Shown here: piece after piece, positions 49,546-62,210 of the stretch
Layout: every line of letters begins with the position of its first letter
How positions within the stretch are numbered: the first letter of the stretch is position 1
Origin: Girardinichthys multiradiatus
Taxonomy: Eukaryota; Chordata; Actinopteri; Cyprinodontiformes; Goodeidae
Reading direction: 5' to 3'
DNA: 64,000 nucleotides
Assembly (NCBI RefSeq): GCF_021462225.1
Contig: NC_061794.1
Coordinates: forward strand, 41,106,914-41,170,913
Notes under the pieces: model-generated
What the model was told of the DNA's origin: nothing
What the model saw: the letters and a program-made list of their open reading frames with translations, nothing else
The model's database searches: none
Program-made: the position numbers and the translations under genes

Positions 49546-52500
49546 TAATAAAATATACAATACATATATCATCAATATTCTCCTACAGATACACATGAGA
49601 AGTACTGAAACTGAGAGATGTAAAAGAGGCCAGAGGAGCAGCTGGTTGAGTCAGTAGTTACACAAAAGGTGCTCAGAGATGTTGTCATGGGCACCAGCCG
49701 AACGGGCTGAAATCGATTCTTTGAGGTGGAACGCCGCAACAAAAACACCCGAGACTGTACTGTACCAGAAGAGCAAGCACTGACCCAGGCCTATCAAGTG
49801 TGGGAAGAGAGCCAAGTCTGAAGAACTGCAGCCAAATGGGAGACTGGACTCTGAGATTAAGTCTTCTCAGCTGATTTATCACACCGAGAATAAAGAAAGA
49901 TCCCAACTGGACGTACAGAAGAGCACACATGTCCAATTTACACAGACAGGCCATTTGTCTCACTCCTATCGGTGCCCAATAAAACAAACTCTTGGGATCC
50001 TTCCCAAGATGGCCAAATGAAGTCTAAACATCACTACAAAATCTACCACTCTAATCTTCAGAGGCAGGAATAAGAGCAAAGTCTAAATAACAATGCTCCA
50101 GCAGCAATCATGGAAATAAAAGCTGTTGTTCTCTGTGTTGCCTGAAACAGCACTGAAATAGGGGGATAGCAACTCCAATTTATCCTTTAGTTTTTATGGT
50201 CTTCCATGCTTGCAGCTAGTGCTGCGGGTCTGTAATAGAAACCACTGGTTTGATGAACAGCTGCCATAATCGTTTCAGACAGTTACAAGAAAGAATCAAT
50301 ACTGTTATAGAGATTAATGGAAACATAATCGCTTTCAGTCTTGAGGTTATTATTGCTTTCACGTCTCCCTGTCCCTGTCGCATTCCTAAATTTTACCTCT
50401 TTCTCCTTGTGCTCAGTCTTGTAATGAAACTCCCACCTTAGTTGACCCCATTTTCTTCCCTCTGAACCTGTTTAGCAGTTTTTCCACCTCGCCTGGTTGA
50501 ACGCAAAACATTCTTTAAAAGAAAATCCTGATTGAGGAATGTTCAAAGCAATGAATGTGGCAGCTTCGATCCCCGACTCATCCTGAACATCCAATTTATT
50601 CACTTCACATTTTTTCTCTGAAACTCCGTCTGCAGCTCACCCAAATGAGAAAACTTTTTACCAACATTATTTAATATGTGACCAAACTAAGACTAAGAGT
50701 CTTCATATTCACCTACAGTGTTGTGTGCTGGCAAATATTCCAGCCTCCTGCAGAAACATGCAAGGGTGGTCTGAATCAGGAAGCTCTTAACAACCCCTCA
50801 GCATTAATGGATGACCAGACATGTCTCTTTGCAAGAACCAAAACTTTTTCGGTTCTGGCCCATAAAGTTCTCCATAGCAACTCGATGGTAACTCCTGCAT
50901 TTGCTAGTTGCCCTTCAGCCAGGGTAACAGAATTATAGTGCCAGGTAACACTGATGGACCAACAAGCAAAGGCTATCTGTTTTCAAATTATTTGTTTCTA
51001 TTTCATCCCTGTTTTTTTTTTATGGTTGGTTGATAGACATGATCAGCCAGTGGAACACTCAAACATTAAAGAACATCCAAGCCAAGTGGCTAGTTTGCAT
51101 TGGAAAACAACACTGTACAGTGTTCTGTGTAGAAGTGGTTACTCAAGGAGGAAAACAGCCATTTTCAACAGTGAGGAGGTTAAAAATGAAACAAATAAAG
51201 GCAGATGAAGCAAAAAAGTTTAAGGAAGGTTAAGGGTATTACAACAAAGCATCTTGTTAAGTGTTAAACCTCTGTCTGTAAAAGAACATGCTGGATTTGA
51301 AAATCATTGGAACCTTTTGGAAATCTCAGTTAATGTGGGGCAACAAGATATAAAACAGCATCGAAAATCTTTTTTAAGCCTTCCTGGCAAGAGTAGTTAT
51401 TAACTATTTATGCTAGAAGCAGATTTAATGTTGTGCTGTGTGAAAGTAAACAGTTGCTGTAAAATAGGGGTTTACTATTTTAAAACAAAAATAAAATGGT
51501 TGCAGAGTTGATATCTTAAACCTGCTTTGCATTATATAATAGCAGTTAACAATAATACCAGTTTTTTTTTTGTGTTCTCAAGAGAATTCAGACACATACT
51601 TTAAATGTGAGATTTTCACAAGACTATCAACATTTCTAAATGGAGGATGTTCCATGAGAGACAGAGGTTGAATGATCAAGAGGATAAAACTGAGAACTAT
51701 TGCTGTAGAACAGTTAGGCTTCCTGTTATCTGCTGAAAATCTCGCTCTCTCACCACCTGAATGAGCCAGAAACACTGTAACATGTCGTAGAGAGTAGCTT
51801 CCTTTTAAATCCCATCCTATGACTTCATTTTAAAAACATCAATGACTCTAAAAAAATCAGTAACTTTTAGTCTTCTTCCCACATTAATAACTTGCATACT
51901 ACCACCTGGGAGTGCTTAGTACAGTGCTTTGACTGATCAGAAAAAAGGTCAGATTTTGAGTTTCAGACTGGCCAATCACTGACCAGGACTGAGGAATCCT
52001 TTAATCACCCAATTCTGATCAACAGTGGTTTTCTAAGGGCATCTCCAGTATTAAATTTCATTTTATTACAAGCCTGTTTCACAGAGATTATACTCTACAT
52101 ACTCAGTGCAACATCACATCTGCTTCTAATATAAATAATGACCGTTTACGATTGAAATGCTCCTCAAGGCTCCTGTAAAGCTGCAATAAATGACAATAAA
52201 TGACAGAATTAACATTCTAACACAGGTAATGATAAACCAGTGTTTTTTTTTTCATATCCAGTATTAAATTAGACAGCACTTTATTTCAGTTGAATGGATA
52301 TTGTAGAAAAGAGAAACAATATTTTCATTCTGGTGAACTTTATTTCTACAGGTAGGCTACCTCCCATAATTGGGAGGATTTTCTATATTAGTAGATTTAT
52401 AGATTTGCAGACATGTTCTCTACAGATGTCTTATTCAGCTGAGAAAATGAAAAGAAAATATTGTAAATTTTGACACTGATAGTTATTTTAAACAAACTGG

Positions 52501-55350
52501 AATTGGCTAAAAAGTGAAAACAATTGATTATCAGCAGGTCATATAATAACCAGGCATCTCTGCTATTGAATGATTTTTTTTATGAATCATCAGCACCTAT
52601 GCATATCATCATTTCGGGTCACTTTATTTCAGAAAGTTTTTGAAATACTTCCTGCTTATCCATAGACATGTACCTTACCTCTGCTGTGTCACCATCCTTA
52701 AATACTACAACATAACACACCCAGGATGCAGTAGATTTTAAACTCCAAACCAAGCTTCCTTTTTATGATGGCTAGGTGTGAGAGCAGGGTGACCTGGCAA
52801 CATGCAGTCACATTAAAAAGCATCTTTAATGATGTGCATCTTCCAGTTAAAATATGAAAGAACAGCAAAAAACAAAAAATGAGCCTCATTAGTGTGATGC
52901 AGCAGTGGAGGTTACAACTGCTCAGTATGGGCAGCGGCAAGGCCCTGTTGCCTGAAATGCTGTTTCACTGTTAAGAAGCTGACCTCATCCTATATCAAAA
53001 GGATAAACAGCTGCACAGACGACTCTATCTTAGAGAGAGGCCAATTAGGAGACAAGCTGAGGAAGGAAGGATTCTCTGGGAAAAATAGTGCACGTGTGTG
53101 TGTGTGTGTGTGTGTGTATGTACATCTTCATCTCTAAACTATATCGTCCATTTCCACCAGCAGCAACCCGGAGACAATCTTGCTGCTGACATCGCAGCAT
53201 GACCACTCAGCGAGTACAAAGAGGCAGTCTTTGTGAATCAGCACTCACACTCATCTTCCCTGTCTTCCAACAACCTTCCTGCCAAGTCCTGAAGCCTGCC
53301 AGCGAGAGCTATGAAGATGCCATCTCTGCTGCCGGCTGACTCCGAACCGCAATGCGGCTTTGAAGGATGCCAATTAGTAAGGTAGACTGCTGATGGACAG
53401 TACTGTTCAATGCACACCTGGGGAAAAACTCTGTCATTTGCTAAAGATGTTACAAATTATGTGGAAATTAATGAACTAGAAGCTGCTATTATAGACGGCC
53501 AGTGCAGGACCATAAAAAAGGTAAATGCAGGACCATACTGCTATTAGATAAGCAAGTGGACAAGAGGCTTCTGAGGCAATAAAAAGCTGTGTTTATGGCA
53601 GTAAATGGACAACACCTGGAAATGCAATAATTAGCTAGAGATTGGAATCTGCCAATTTCCCCTAAAATCAAACTATTTCCCACATTTATTAAATGCTTTA
53701 AACACATCAACCAACAGCGTGCATCTTTTTAAGAGTTTCATCAAAATCACATGAAGGTTAGGGACATATACTTCGAAGCATAAATGGAGATAATGTTTGT
53801 AATTCCTTATTTCCTCTTGGATTCAAAACTACTTCCTCTATCAGAAAACATGAAGAATATCTTTTTTTTTTTTTCATGTTTTATGCATTACAGTTCTTAG
53901 GTGTTCAGACCTCAAAGAAAAACTGGAAAGTGGTACAGGTCAGGAAAATATCTAGCAATGCCCCAACAGAATTTTGCCTTGTGAGTATTGGTCACAATCT
54001 TTTGTGATGAGGCTGTCCAATATTTACCCAAATTAAAAAGATCAGATTCAGGTGGGTCAGGGTTAACTTGCACCTTCGTCAAACAATATTATCGTCATCG
54101 CAAGATTTTCTAATATCGTGCAGCTCTAGCTTTAGGCATGATTTTCACCAGGACCGTTTGGCAATTATTAACAAAGATGAGATTTCATTGTCTTTTTTCA
54201 GGCTAAAAAAAACAGGAATGTTTAAATCTTGGGATGAAATTCAGGCTTTTTCCCCACATTATTTCACCTCACATACCCATGTTTAATCAAGGACAGAGGA
54301 CCACTATGGGATTGAAAGAAAGGATGAAGGACAGTGGAAGAGGCATGACTTGGTCTTTACAGCAACTGCTTCTGTCTTACGGAGTCCTAGCAGCCCAATT
54401 AGTTTGCACCATTTTACTCTCCCAACATACAGAAAACTGAATGCAACAGTGTAGATTGGAAGGGTGTTAGTCAAGCTTTATTGTGTGCTGCCTTCCTTGT
54501 GTTAGGTTAAAGAAAAACTCTTCAATAATTTTCCTTTTTTCCTAGCAAATATACTAAAATATAAGGTTATATTTAAAGTTTCATGGAAACAGCAAAAAAA
54601 AACAAAAAAAAAACTTTACAAACTAAATTTGAACTGGAGATGTAATCCTGGAGGTAAAACCAGAAAAGAATCTATTACCAAAGGGAAAAGAATCCATGAA
54701 CCAGAGACTTGCTGACAGCTCCTCTCTGCTGGTTTAGATATGCTTAGTCATGGCAGCCCTGGATGTACCATGGGGTACACATTAACAGAAACTGTGAGAT
54801 TACAGCTCCGCTACTCTTCAGATAGCAAGTATAAAGTGTTAACATCAACATAACACCATCAAGATGGAAAAAAGGAGAAGAGATGCTGAGAGAGCCAAAT
54901 TTAGACAGGGAAAGATAAGGGAAAGAGGATCTGCATGATCCTCTTGGATTCCGTTTCTGCAGGAGAAGTTATTGGAAAAATATTTTATGTAATATGATTA
55001 TCTAACACTAAATATTGATAATAAGTGTCAGATATTCACTACTTTATTGCTTCCTAAAGGGGGCGCTAAGAAAGGGCAACTTTAAAGTAACTTTTATGGA
55101 GTACTTTGTCTTTATAAGTAGGTGGCAATTTATTTGTTATCAGAAAACCAATATGCAGATATATCATTTGAGCCATCATTTTCCTACAAATAAAGATTTA
55201 ATGCCTGGTTCTGAACATTGTATTGGATGGCGGTCTGTGTAAAACACAAATGCTAGCAGGTTATTTTAGCCTCTATATGGGGAGATGTCACTCTGTGTTG
55301 GTAAAATGCGACATTCCTTTTCCTGCTTTATTAAGTTTGGGAAACGTGTG
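49546..55350. other. Intronic DNA without recognised genes
   Basis: Nearly 6 kb with only a GT run (listed), a hAT-like end (AATATCGTGCAGCTCTAG near 54112) and short random open frames. About 49680-50020 is less AT-rich and non-repetitive in appearance. Confidence 0.45.
53094..53117. repeat. (GT)12 microsatellite
   Basis: A pure GT run of 24 bases. Confidence 0.95.
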
Positions 55351-55536
55351 CATGGTGGTGGTGCAGGGGTAGAGTGCATGCTCTATATTCAGAGGCTTCG
55401 GTCCTCACGCAGCCATCACAGGTTCAACTCCCGGCCCAGGTGACCTTTGCTGCATGCCTTCCCCTCTCTCTACCCTTTTCCTGTCTGCTTACTGTGCAAA
55501 ACTTGAGAAAAATAAAGGCCACTAATGCCACAAAAA
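55351..55536 (+). mobile_element. tRNA-derived SINE, type 2, plus orientation
   Basis: An A-box-like segment TGGTGCAGGGGTAGAGTGC (about 55359) and a B box GGTTCAACTCC (55431-55441) mark a tRNA-like head. The body reads CCAGGTGACCTTTGCTGCATGCCTTCCCCTCTCTCTACCC and the end AATAAAGGCCACTAATGCCACAAAA. The same body occurs inverted at 56848-57010. Confidence 0.75.
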
Positions 55537-56470
55537 GCGTTTGAAAAAAAGCTAGGGAAAAGTCAAATGTTGAGACAATATTACGAAAAATAAACACAGA
55601 TGAAGTGTGATGGAAAGTTAAAACAGGCAAAGAAAATGCTTGAGATTCCAACGAAGGGGAAAGCAGTGGAGAGGTGCTGGCAGACATGTTTGTTACTGAT
55701 ATCGAACTCTGCCAGACGAGACGGAGCCCAGAAAAAAACTGGAATATTTTCGTCCACCATAGAGCTTACTGGTGCATTTTGCCCAGTATGATTGACTGAG
55801 TGCTGATGTTTCAATCTGTAGGTTGAGGCAAAACAGACCCTCCAGCTGCACAGACAAGGGTTTCAAAAGGGAATCCCTTCCAATGTTTTAGGTACCTGAC
55901 TACACTCTTAATGAAGTCAGCCAAAATAGTAGAATCTTGTAAATTAAATTGTGTCTTCAATGATACATGAGTTGGTAGAGATTTTCATAAAACTGTAACT
56001 GCGTATAAATCAGAAATCTTTAACATTGTCATTTAAACTATGCAGCAATTACTCCCAGTTCTGTTCGAATAATATTACATCCATCATTACAGTTCTGTTA
56101 TCTCTAACATTTATTTATTGTAATTTGCTCTTATGTAGATTTGATGTAAAATAAGGAATCGGGAGCTGAAACAATTGGATTACTCGTGATTAATCGATTA
56201 CTGAAATAATCTTCAACTAATGTATTAATCAAATAATTGTTAACTGGAGTATGAACACTCTAAAACATGCCATTTGCTGAAAGAACAATCCACTCAGAGC
56301 AGAAATTAGGCCAAAATTGTACAAAAAATATTTACATTTTGAATTTAAAATGAAAAACCTTTTTTGTCTGCAAATACACTCCAAATATCCAAAACTCCTC
56401 AAGTGGCAGCGTTTCAGTTCCACCAGGTTCAAATTCTGTAAAAGGAATTTATTAAGCACCTTTTGTAGTT

Positions 56471-56810
56471 GGCTGCACGGTGGTGCAGTTGGTAGCACTG
56501 TTGCCTTGCAGCAAGAAGGTCCTGGGTTCGATTCCCGGCCAGGGGTCTTTCTGCATGGAGTTTGCATGTTCTCCCCGTGCATGCGTGGGGTCTCACCGGG
56601 TACTCCGACTTCTTCCCACAGTCCAAAGACATGCCTGTTAGGTTAATTGGTCTCTCTAAATTGCCCTTAGGTGTATGAATGTGTGTTGCCCTGCGATGGA
56701 CTGGCGACCTGTCCAGGGTGTACCCCGCCTCTTGCCCATAGACTGCTAGAGATAGGCACCAGCTCTCCTGTGACCCACTATGGAATAAGTGGTAGAAAAT
56801 GACTGACTGA
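56471..56810 (+). mobile_element. tRNA-derived SINE (DANA/HE1-like head) with target-site duplication
   Basis: A pol III type head has an A box TGGTGCAGTTGG (56481-56492) and a B box GGTTCGATTCC (56525-56535). The body follows with TTTGCATGTTCTCCCC, AGTCCAAAGACATG, TTAGGTTAATTGG, TGGACTGGCGACCTGTCCAG and a GACTGACTGA tail. It is flanked by perfect direct repeats CCTTTTGTAGTT at 56459-56470 and 56811-56822, which set the boundaries exactly. The intact boxes suggest the copy is not old. The head resembles zebrafish DANA/HE1-type SINEs; exact family naming is from memory. Confidence 0.88.
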
Positions 56811-56847
56811 CCTTTTGTAGTTCTTGTATTATTTTAATTTTAATTTT

Positions 56848-57010
56848 TTGGCACTAGTGTCCTTTATTTTGTAAGTTGACCAACCGGAAATGGGGTGGAG
56901 AGAGAGAGGAAGACATGCAGCACAGGTCAATGGGACTCGAACCTGTGACAACTGCTTCACCAAATGTAGTTTTAGTTGGTGGTTACTGCCACTCTGCTCT
57001 GTGTGGAGTA
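56848..57010 (-). mobile_element. tRNA-derived SINE, type 2, minus orientation
   Basis: GGCACTAGTGTCCTTTATTT, GAGAGAGAGGAAGACATGCAGCACAGGTC and GGGACTCGAACCTGTGAC form the reverse complement of the SINE at 55351-55536, including a B box (GGTTCGAGTCC on the minus strand). The head beyond the B box is degenerate. Confidence 0.7.
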
Positions 57011-58821
57011 ACACAAGTAAGCAAGATGGTGTTATCTGTTAGTTGGACTTTCAGCTCAAGGCTGAGCCTCGTTAACAGACACGTAGCCCGTACCTTCAAA
57101 AATGTGGCTTAAAACAGTGTTACCTTAATAAAAGTGATGGTCACTCCTTCAGTTTCCAAACCGTGACGGTCTGTGTCATTTGCAACCAAAAATAATTACA
57201 GCCAAATCTGCCTTTCCTCTAAATGAGGGATGCATGCGCCAGTTTTCTATTGGCCAGCTGACTGCAAGTGTGCAGCAACAAGTCGGGGAGGGGCAGCGTT
57301 GCATTACTTTATGCTTCAAACAGCATGAGAAAAATATGGTAAATCCAGCACTTTCTCTGGTATCTCATTAAAAAGGAACAAAAACTTTAGTGGTTTAGAT
57401 ATCACCGTTTTTAAAAAAAACTTTGGCGTGCCTTCATATTGTTAACAGGCCAGAGGCTGTTTTTACCCTTTTCACTCCAAATAGGATCATAAAAGTGGTA
57501 TAAAATAATACAAATAAATATGACATTTCTTTTTTTTTTTTTAATAACTTGATCAATAATTCCACCTGAACTTTAACTTCTTAGTATGTTTCATCTCACC
57601 AAATCTCATCTTCCACCAAAGAAGGAAAAGAATTGACTAATTCTTTTTAAAATGTGACAAATCTCAGTGGCATCACTGGCTAATGTCACACTAAAAGGCA
57701 CATTTGTGATACAACAAGATGACAAGATCAAGTTGCTGAGGCAAAACTATTATGCCACACTGTATTGTATTCATACTTAACACTTACCGGGAGTCATTCT
57801 TGCCAGATGTCAAAATAAACCTGACAGGCTCCTCTAGATGCAGCAGATCAGCAAATCCATGTTCCGGCCAAACAGCCGAGCTTTTGCCTATTCCTAGGGG
57901 TGAGACCAGCCATCCTTCAAAAGAAGCCCTTCCTGTGGTTCCAGTCCCATTCTTTTAGTCACTGCCCACAGTTTATGGGCATTTAATTATTTAGTTTGTT
58001 GTACGTTTCCCAGCTACAAGTTTGCAGAGTAGGACAATTGATGTTCTGGTGAGTCCTTATTTGAAATGAGATCACGTTCAGTGCTGAGACTGATACATAA
58101 AAGTATCAGGAGTTTATTATAACCTTTTTGACTCACAAAACAGGAAAAAAATATATTTTTCATACATTTCTACAGACCTAATCTGGGTCCTCCCAGACCT
58201 CTGAGTTAAATAATTCATTCATTAAGCAGCACAGGGTAAAAACAAGCAACTTTGCATCCTGTGCTAGCATCAATCATCGGATGGCTCAGGTCCCTGAGCT
58301 TCTGAGGGTACCTGCCATCATTCTGCCTCTATACTCCCAATCATCCCCTCAAGGTTACAGCCCGTTGCCTTGCCTTCCTAACAGGATAAGAGCTGAATGC
58401 TGAGTGCATCTGCTGGTCCGACCCCAGCCCGGACAAACTCCAGATTTCAGCCCCGACTGTGCAGGAAAAACAGTTAAAAGGTCTCAGCTGCAATGAGGAG
58501 GTAACAAGCAGTGACTGATTATGAAGCTGCAGGTGGAATTGTCATGGCAGGTGGGTAAAATGGGAACTGGCTGGACTAAGAAATGGTTTTATGTCAAACT
58601 GATAAAAATGAGAGCAGGGGAAAAAAGAATACAATTATAAAAATCACACAAAGGACTCAAGGTATCATTCAACAAAAAGTAAGAATAAAAGATATGAATA
58701 GATTTTATTTATTTTTAAAAATGAAGAAGAAAATATCTACCAAAAAGGGATAGATAGCCAAGGAAGTAGAGGAACACCAACTGAAAAGTCTATAGGATCC
58801 TATGCAAGTGAAGTGTCTTAT
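57011..58821. other. Intronic DNA without recognised genes
   Basis: No gene or clear repeat was recognised. Confidence 0.5.
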
Positions 58822-59940
58822 AAAATCATTCATAGCGCTTTTTTTCCCCATTTTGTCATGTTAAGACCACAACCGTCACTGTATTTATTGAGATTTTAAG
58901 TCATAGACCAGCATCAATTAGTGCTTGATATTGAAGTGTAAGGAAAAGCATACTTGGATTCCAGGAAAGAAGATCATTAAATCAGAGAATCAGCCCTCAA
59001 TCTTTTGGGTGGGTCAGGAGAAGCTGCAGACATCCACAACTAAACATGGAAAATTATCAACAAGAAAACTAAGCCATGCACTCAACAAATCTGGCCTTTA
59101 TGGAAAGGTGGCAGAAAGAAAGCCATTTTGTTTTTTATAATTGATAAAGGTCAGTTGTTATAAGGTCACAATAAACCTTCACAGTTCTAATCTTATTTTA
59201 TTAAAACACATTGAACAATACCCGTGAAACAATACAAACATGTTTTAACTGCACGAGGCAGTGCTCTCAATTATAAATGAAATGTTTACAGCATTGCAGT
59301 TCCTTTAGTCTTTCATTTTTCACATTTTTAAACGAAACAAAATGTGCACAATAGGTTTGACAAGTAGATAAGACCGCTGGATTTGATAGGTTTCACATCT
59401 AATTATCATCGATCTCCTACAATTAAAGAAATCAGGGCCGCCTGATCGATCGGTTCACCCCTAGTACACAGCAATATGTAAAGTGTATAGAAAAAAATGG
59501 TGGTGATGAAAGAAAACCTGTTAGAGACTGTGAAAGACTTGAGACTGGGTTAGAGGTTCACCTTCCAGCAGGACAACGACCCTTAACATTCAACCTTACA
59601 GTGGAATGGTTTAGATTAAAGCATATTCATGTTTTAGATTGGCCTAGTCAAAGTCCAGACATTAATTCAATTGAGAACCTGTGGTAGCTGGTACGGACAA
59701 TGCCGATATCAACAAACCCAAAAAGAGTTGCAGCTGTAGTTGCAAGGACAGGTGGTTTTACTCTATTCACTCAGAGGGCCTGATTACAAACACAAGATAC
59801 ATATCGCAAATTTATTTTGTACAAATGATGAAAACTCTGTATCCTTTTCCTCCCACGTCATAATTATGCATTCATTATTTGTATTGGCCTGTGACTTAAA
59901 ATTCCAATAACATCTGTTTAACTTTTTATTGAATGGTGCT
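58822..59940 (+). mobile_element. Tc1-like transposon remnant with internal foreign segment
   Basis: The left terminal region (ATTTTGTCATGTTAAGACCAC...GAGATTTTAAGTCATAGACCAGCA) and transposase pieces (CTCAACAAATCTGGCCTTTATGGAAAGGTGGCAG) precede about 330 bases of unrelated AT-rich DNA (about 59145-59470). Tc1 sequence then resumes with AGAAAACCTGTTAGAGACTGTG, TTCACCTTCCAGCAGGACAACGACCC (the DDE region FTFQQDNDP), TGGCCTAGTCAAAGTCCAGAC and TTGAGAACCTGTGG. It ends in a degraded inverted end near 59840-59935. Stops follow immediately after the QDNDP motif, so it is inactive. Confidence 0.8.
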
Positions 59941-60971
59941 AACACCAGTAAGAGTGCATTGTGACAAGTATACAAATGAATGGCATTAATCCTATTGCAA
60001 ACAAGCCCTAACTTCACCACTCACACCTTGTCTTTATCCCAACTTCCTCGCTTTGCGCTCTCACTCCAGCCACCTCATTCTGGCGTGCAGCAGACATCAA
60101 TGATGGATGATGCATGCATTAATCATGAACGAGAAGAGGAAGAGATCTAAACACACAGTCCCAGGTGGGAAAAGAGGGACCAATGGTAAACAAGCTAGAG
60201 ACCTCTGAGCAACGCTTAACTTAACATTATGTAACGTCAGGTTGAAAGAAAATGTTAAAGGCTCTGCAGCAGAGAGCGCTTTACCAAACATGAGCAAATA
60301 CATCAACGACCCCCAGTAGAGTCCATTTGGATGCCAAAAACCATGGATCACAGCTAAGTGCATTAATACTAAAATGATATTAGTCTTCTATCAAAGAAAC
60401 GTTTCCAGCCAAAATTGTGCCAAACATTCCAAGAGGAAAAACCTGGAAGTCAAAGTGTAAAACTCTGCTGCCAAGCTGGCTGCATCCTGAGGGATTTAAG
60501 TACACAGGCCTGATTGATTCAATTACACTCAGACACCTCAACACTGCGAGCAGAAGCACAAAGTCTGAGCTGGCAACGCGACCATTAACAAATCCTCTGG
60601 ACGAGTTTGCAGAGTGCCACACTCAGCAGTGCCTCTATTAAATCCACAGACACACACACACACACACCTGCCTCCTGCCCCACATGACTGTTGGAGTTTG
60701 ACCGTCAATGTGCTATGGCACATTTAGTGCCATGCCATTCATTAAGCTTGTCTGTGGGGCCTTACAGGAAGAATTACAAGCCAGTAAGTAAGAAACGGTG
60801 ATAAAAAGGGGCCAATCAATAAACGTTCAGCAGAGCTTACAGGCTGGATTTTTAGGTGAACGCCGTCAAAGACAGGAAGGGCACTTTGCATCAAGACCAA
60901 TGTCACATACTGCGGGCGAGCATCCTTAAACTCGGCTTGTTCCTTTTTTTTTTATAAAGCAGGTAAAATAC
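59941..60971. other. Intronic DNA without recognised genes
   Basis: Nothing beyond a CA run at 60645-60667. Confidence 0.5.
60645..60667. repeat. (CA)n microsatellite
   Basis: A short CA run of about 22 bases. Confidence 0.9.
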
Positions 60972-61995
60972 ATTGCCTTGCAAAAGCATTTATACCCCCT
61001 TTGTCAGGTTACAACAAGCTTCAATATACTTTATCATAATTTCATGTGGTAGACCAGCACTAAGTAGTGCATAATTGTGATGCGAAAGAAAAAGATTTAA
61101 GGATTTCAGATTCTTTACAGAAGTATGATTGCCTTCTGATACACCAGAAATAAATACAGTCTAGGGTGTAATTCAGTTCAAGTTTAAATAAAGCTGTTCT
61201 GTGGAAGGGCCACCATTATAGAAAAGAACAGCATCATGAAGACCAAAACACAGCGGACCTGTCTGGGATGAAGGTGTGGAGAAGTTTAAAGCAGGGTGAG
61301 GTTATAAAACCAGCAATATCCAGGTCTGAACATCTCACAGACTTCTGTTCAATCCACCATCTGAAAATTAGAAGAGTATGGAACACCTGCAGACCAAGAC
61401 GGTTTAGACCATCCACCAGCTGGCAGGGCAAGGAGATCTTCAGTCAAAGAAGCAGACAAGACGCCCGTGGCAACCTGGAGGAGCTGCACAGATCCACGGC
61501 TCAGGTGGGAGTTGGCAGGGGGACAATTATTAGTTGTAGACATCAGTGGAAGACAGCCAAAGAAAGTCCAGTTTTACGTTTCCCACAAGCGATGTAGCAA
61601 ACACAACAAACAAGTGGAAGAAGCAGCTCTGGTGAGGTGAGATCTAATACTAAACTTTTTGGCCTACATGTTAACTGTTATGTATGGCGGAAAACCAACA
61701 CTTTACAGTGAAACATGGTGCTGGCAGCATCATGCTGAGGGATTACTTTATCAGAAGCTGGTCAGGAGTGACAGGAAGATCAATAGAGAGAATACCTGGA
61801 GAAAAAAAAAAAAATGAGACTGCAAAACACCAGGACTGGGGTGGATACCTTTCAGGAGGATGGCCCTACATGGTCAGTCCCTGCAAGCCTTTTAGAGTAT
61901 GTCTCTAAAAGGCTTGCAGCTGTATTTAAACTAGGTGGTTCTACAAAATATTGACTGGGAGGACTGAATACACACACATTTTCACTTTACCAGTA
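60972..61995 (+). mobile_element. Tc1-like transposon remnant beside magi3 exon 1
   Basis: It begins ATTGCCTTGCAAAAGCATTTATACCCCC, the typical outer end of a fish Tc1 subfamily. It runs through AGCTGTTCTGTGGAAGGGCC, ACAGCATCATGAAGACCAA, GTGGAGAAGTTTAAAGCAGGG (transposase N-terminus), GGAGGAGCTGCACAGATCCACGGCTCAGGTGGGAG, TTTTTGGCCTACATG and GTGAAACATGGTGCTGGCAGCATCATGCTG to CTTGCAGCTG and GGTTCTACAAAATATTGACTGGGAGGACTGAATAC. The catalytic half is mostly deleted and the outer right repeat is missing. The 109-codon frame at 61268 is a frameshifted N-terminal fragment. It lies about 220 bases inside the magi3 intron donor. Confidence 0.85.
61881..61919. repeat. Perfect 17-bp fold-back inside Tc1 remnant
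   Basis: CTGCAAGCCTTTTAGAG (61881-61897), loop TATGT, then the exact complement CTCTAAAAGGCTTGCAG (61903-61919). The right arm belongs to the Tc1 sequence; the left arm is an inverted copy of it. Confidence 0.9.
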
Positions 61996-62210
61996 CAGAG
62001 GCTCTGAATGAACTGATCTGGTGCAAAGTAATAACTGCCTCCAATGATCTGCTTCCATTTAAACCCGCAATATGAGTCAAGGCGCACGCACACACGCATA
62101 TTCACCAGCAGCAACAGGCCAACAGACAGCGAGCGCACCTTATTTATTCAGCACTATTTTCAGTTCCATGTTTTACGCAGCTGGTGGAGAGAGGATGAGC
62201 GGACACCCAC

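Larger units (their letters stand above)
1..62210 (-). other. magi3: Probable magi3 intron 1 (partial)
   Basis: Everything 3' of the exon 1 donor on the minus strand is inferred to be intron 1, and the window ends before any acceptor or exon 2 that I can recognise. MAGI-family genes are known for very long first introns, so more than 62 kb is plausible. All long open frames inside are transposon-derived or composition artefacts. An unrelated nested gene with short exons cannot be excluded by eye. Confidence 0.65.

Noticed and set aside
56471..56545. Functional tRNA gene
   Set aside because: A and B boxes are present but no cloverleaf with an anticodon arm can be drawn, and a SINE body and target-site duplication follow.
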